Assembly (NCBI RefSeq): GCF_000708885.1
Contig: NZ_JEOE01000016.1
Coordinates: forward strand, 1 to 64,000
Origin: Cellulomonas sp. HZM
GTDB taxonomy: Bacteria > Actinomycetota > Actinomycetes > Actinomycetales > Cellulomonadaceae
DNA: 64,000 nt
Reading direction: 5' to 3'
Part shown: piece after piece, positions 61,543 through 64,000 of the stretch
How positions within the stretch are numbered: the stretch's first letter is position 1
Layout of the letters: each line of letters begins with the position of its first letter
Notes under the pieces: generated by a model
Databases searched by the model: none
Told to the model about the DNA's origin: nothing
The model's input: the letters and a program-made list of their open reading frames with translations, nothing else
Translations under genes and position numbers: made by a program

Positions 61543-63065
61543 GCGGCACTCCCCTCCATGACCAGGTCGAGCACGCGGTGCTCGTCGATCTGCGACGCCG
61601 GCCCCTCGTGGACCACGCGCCCCTCGGACACGACGAGGACGCGGTCGGCCAGGCCGAGCACCTCCTCGATCTCGCTCGACACGACGACGACCGCCACCCC
61701 GCTCGCGGCCAGGCGCGCGACCAGCGCGTAGATCTCGGCGCGGGCACCGACGTCGACGCCGCGCGTGGGCTCGTCGAGCAGCAGCACGCGGCACCCGTGC
61801 ACCAGCCATCGCGCGAGCAGGACCTTCTGCTGGTTGCCGCCGGAGAGCGTGCGGGCCGCGCGGCCCGGGTCGGCCGGGCGCACATCGAGGGCCTGGACCT
61901 GCTCGTCGGCGACGCGCCGCTCGGCGGGCTCGTCGAGGAAGCCGGCCGTGGCCGTGCGGGCGAACGTCGAGAGCGTGATGTTGCGGTAGACGGGCTCGTC
62001 GAGAAGCAGGCCCTGGCTCTTGCGCTCCTCGGGGCACAGCCCGATGCCGGCACGCACCGCCGCACCGACCGAGCCCGCCCGCAGCTCCGTCCCGTCCACG
62101 CTCACGGTCCCGGCGCTCGCGCGTCGGGCACCGAACACGGTCTCGAGGATCTCCGAGCGGCCGGAGCCGACGAGGCCCGCGAGGCCGACGACCTCCCCCG
62201 CGCGCACGTCGAAGGAGACGCCCTCGAACGCGCCACGCAGCGCGAGACCCTCGACGTGCAGGACCGTCGCGGCGTCGTCGGCGACCGGTGGGCGTCGCGG
62301 GATCGCGTACTCGACGCTGCGGCCCGTCATGAGGCGGATGAGCTCGTCGGTGCTCGTCGTGGCGACCGGAAGGCCCGAGGCGACCGTGCGGCCGTCCTTG
62401 AGCACCGTGATCCGGTCGCCGATCTGGCGGATCTCCTCGAGCCGGTGCGAGATGTAGACGACCGCGACGCCCTGCGCGGTGAGGTCGCGCACCACCCGGA
62501 ACAGGTTGGCGACCTCCTCGGCGTCGAGCACCGCGGACGGCTCGTCCATGACGATGACCCGTGCGTCGTGCGAGAGGGCACGCGCCATGCTCACGACCTG
62601 CTTGCCCGCGGCGGACAGGCGGCCCACCTCGCGGTGCGGCGAGAGGTCCGCGTGCCCGAGCCGTGCGAGCAGCGACCGTGTGCGCGCGGTCGCGGCGCGG
62701 CGCTGGGAGAACCCCCCGCTCGCGAGCTCGTGGCCGAGGAACACGTTCTCGGCGACCGACAGGCCGTCCACGACGTCGAGTTCCTGGTACATGGTCGCGA
62801 CCCCGAGCCGGAGCGCCTGGACCGGGCCGCCGATGCGCACGGGTGCACCGTCGAGCAGGATCTCGCCCTCGTCGGGCTGGTGCGCCCCCGCGAGCACCTT
62901 GATGAGCGTGGACTTGCCCGCGCCGTTCTGCCCGAGCAGGCAGTGCACCTCGCCGGCGCGGATCTCGAGGTCCACGCCGTCGAGTGCACGCGCACCGGGG
63001 AACTGCTTGACGATGCCGCGCATCGTCAGGAGCACGCCGGCTGCTGTGGGGTCCTCGTCGACCAT
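61539..63065 (-). CDS. Sugar ABC transporter ATP-binding protein (RbsA-like, two domains)
   Basis: The 508-residue protein has two ABC domains. The first has a full Walker A GQNGAGKST near 45 but a degenerate signature LSAAGKQVV and Walker B VIVMDEPSAVLD. The second has a degenerate Walker A GLVGSGRSE but an intact LSGGNQQKV and LLLDEPTRGVD. That asymmetry is normal in RbsA/MglA proteins. ATG at 63065 is only six bases after the -10 TAGTTT, with TTGACG 17 bases further up, so the operon mRNA is leaderless. It is the first gene of the operon. Confidence 0.94.
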   Translation of the reverse strand: MVDEDPTAAGVLLTMRGIVKQFPGARALDGVDLEIRAGEVHCLLGQNGAGKSTLIKVLAGAHQPDEGEILLDGAPVRIGGPVQALRLGVATMYQELDVVDGLSVAENVFLGHELASGGFSQRRAATARTRSLLARLGHADLSPHREVGRLSAAGKQVVSMARALSHDARVIVMDEPSAVLDAEEVANLFRVVRDLTAQGVAVVYISHRLEEIRQIGDRITVLKDGRTVASGLPVATTSTDELIRLMTGRSVEYAIPRRPPVADDAATVLHVEGLALRGAFEGVSFDVRAGEVVGLAGLVGSGRSEILETVFGARRASAGTVSVDGTELRAGSVGAAVRAGIGLCPEERKSQGLLLDEPVYRNITLSTFARTATAGFLDEPAERRVADEQVQALDVRPADPGRAARTLSGGNQQKVLLARWLVHGCRVLLLDEPTRGVDVGARAEIYALVARLAASGVAVVVVSSEIEEVLGLADRVLVVSEGRVVHEGPASQIDEHRVLDLVMEGSAA

Positions 63066-63071
63066 GTGACG

Positions 63072-63100
63072 AAACTAGGGGGACTTCTGTCGCGCGTCAA
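63072..63100 (-). promoter_or_regulatory. Promoter of the sugar ABC operon
   Basis: On the minus strand TTGACG (63095-63100) and TAGTTT (63072-63077) are separated by 17 bases, and the ATG at 63065 is six bases past the -10. Transcription should begin at or next to the start codon. Confidence 0.72.
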
Positions 63101-63106
63101 GCAAAA

Positions 63107-63116
63107 GTTGTCTAAC
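63107..63116. promoter_or_regulatory. Operator-like palindrome upstream of the ABC promoter
   Basis: GTTGTCTAAC, with GTT and AAC arms, ends six bases upstream of the -35 in an unusually A/T-rich stretch (AAGCAAAAGTTG) of the divergent gap. It is a candidate ROK-regulator binding site, because the regulator is encoded divergently next to it. Short and unconfirmed. Confidence 0.4.
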
Positions 63117-63179
63117 CTCGACCAGAGCCGCTGCGGGGTGCGGTCATAAGTCGCCGAGCGAGAGTGGTTCACTGTGCGC

Positions 63180-64000
63180 ATGGACGAGCTGACCAAGTTC
63201 GCGACCCGGCCCACCGGGGTCGGCGAGATGTTCCAGCTCCTGCGCGACGGGACGCCCCGCACGCGCGCCGAGCTCGTCGCGCTCACCGGCCAGTCGCGCT
63301 CCACGATCGCGGCCCGCGTCGACGTCCTGCTCGCGTCCGGCCTGGTCAGCCCGGCGGGCGAGGCGACCTCCACGGGCGGCCGGCCGCCCGCGACGTTCCG
63401 CTTCAACCCCGCCGCACGCGTCGTGCTCGCGGTCGACCTCGGCGCGACCCACGCGCGGCTCGCTGTGACCGACCTCGCGGGAGAGGTTCTCGCCGAGCAC
63501 GCCGAGCAGATCGCGATCGCCGACGGCCCGGGCGAGGTACTCGGCACCGTCGTCGACCGCGGCCGCAAGCTCCTCGAGCAGACGGGCCGCGCCGACGACC
63601 TCGTGAGCGTGGGCGTCGGTCTGCCCGGCCCGGTCGAGCACTCGACCGGGCGGCCCATCAACCCCCCGATCATGCCCGGGTGGGACGACGCCGACGTGCC
63701 CGGCATCCTCGGCGCACGGCTGCATGTCCCGGTCCTCGTCGACAACGACGTCAACGTCATGGCGCTCGGCGAGCACTCGAGCCAGTGGCCCGGGACGGAC
63801 CACCTGCTGTTCGTCAAGGTCGCGACCGGCATCGGCTCCGGGATCATCATGGACGGCCAGATCCGCCGGGGAGCCCAGGGCTCCGCGGGCGACCTCGGGC
63901 ACATCGCGGTCGCCGACGGGCCCGACCTGCCGTGCCGGTGCGGGAACACCGGCTGCCTCGAGGCGGTCGCCGGCGGCCCGGCGATCGCTGCCGTCCTCGC
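63180..64000 (+). CDS. ROK-family transcriptional regulator (partial, runs off window)
   Basis: The frame is open to the last base, so the C-terminus is missing; about 273 codons are present. Residues 1-60 hold a winged helix-turn-helix (GEMFQLLRDGTPRTRAELV, GQSRSTIAARVDVLLASGLV). Then a ROK sugar-kinase-like domain follows, with VVLAVDLGATHARLAV (phosphate loop), VGLPGPVE, DNDVNVMALGEH and the zinc motif CRCGNTGCLEAVAGG. ROK repressors bind a sugar and control nearby transport genes. The start may be ATG 63180 or GTG 63174, two codons upstream. TTCACT lies six bases before the ATG. It is divergent from the ABC operon. Confidence 0.92.
   Translation, partial: MDELTKFATRPTGVGEMFQLLRDGTPRTRAELVALTGQSRSTIAARVDVLLASGLVSPAGEATSTGGRPPATFRFNPAARVVLAVDLGATHARLAVTDLAGEVLAEHAEQIAIADGPGEVLGTVVDRGRKLLEQTGRADDLVSVGVGLPGPVEHSTGRPINPPIMPGWDDADVPGILGARLHVPVLVDNDVNVMALGEHSSQWPGTDHLLFVKVATGIGSGIIMDGQIRRGAQGSAGDLGHIAVADGPDLPCRCGNTGCLEAVAGGPAIAAVL

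Noticed and set aside
61539..63065. Degenerate Walker A and signature motifs in the two-domain ABC ATPase
   Set aside because: The asymmetry is normal in RbsA/MglA-type proteins, so it does not indicate a broken gene.

Overview
The window is chromosomal DNA of a very GC-rich Gram-positive bacterium, most likely an actinomycete of the Cellulomonas type. The signs are coding third positions that are almost all G or C, actinobacterial gene sets (DUF3516 helicase, gatCAB, HisN-type histidinol-phosphatase, duplicated dihydroxy-acid dehydratases), many genes with an actinobacterial -10 box six or seven bases before the start codon, and a secreted beta-1,3-glucanase under operators matching the CelR box of cellulolytic actinomycetes. 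The genus is an inference. I saw no rRNA, tRNA, phage, IS element or CRISPR array.

Layout. 1-4.5 kb: shikimate and histidine genes (aroA, rsgA, hisN) and a methyltransferase. 4.4-9.9 kb, minus strand: a sialic-acid-like cassette (one reading frame joining CMP-sugar synthetase, HAD phosphatase and NeuB synthase, then a polysialyltransferase-like glycosyltransferase) running into gltX and a HAD hydrolase. 10-24 kb: housekeeping and small conserved genes (FAH-family hydrolase, pdxH, RNase HI, Ski2-like helicase, VIT-family metal transporter behind two iron-box-like sites, ybaK, yccF, yggS, lipoate ligase). 24-42 kb: a branched-chain amino acid region on the minus strand (cimA, ilvE, leuB, ilvC, ilvN, ilvB, and two ilvD genes of different iron-sulfur types) broken by an ABC exporter, a lipocalin and a MazF-type toxin-antitoxin pair. 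42-53 kb: peptide transporter, photolyase, the 1645-residue GH81 glucanase, a DoxX protein and a TetR/membrane-protein pair. 53-57 kb: gatCAB. 57-64 kb: a sugar or cyclitol ABC operon with two catabolic enzymes and a divergent ROK regulator that runs off the end.

How the parts work together. CimA makes citramalate, LeuB can act later in that route, and IlvBN, IlvC, IlvD and IlvE finish isoleucine, valine and leucine. Both key entry points carry attenuation leaders. ilvB is preceded by a peptide rich in Ile, Leu and Val (MQTILLVVLPERAG). cimA is preceded by MTSWTLIIE, with adjacent Leu-Ile-Ile codons, followed by a hairpin and a U-tailed terminator, so cimA appears to sense isoleucine or leucine supply. 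The ABC operon, Gfo/Idh/MocA dehydrogenase, sugar isomerase and ROK regulator form one uptake and catabolism unit. Convergent gene pairs are separated by long near-perfect hairpins, one of them inside the 3' end of the photolyase gene.

The most unusual items are the NeuA-HAD-NeuB single frame, the isoleucine leader of cimA, the two DHAD isotypes around a toxin-antitoxin pair whose antitoxin ends in a 12-bp coding repeat, the GH32-type module inside a GH81 enzyme, and the consistent leaderless start pattern.
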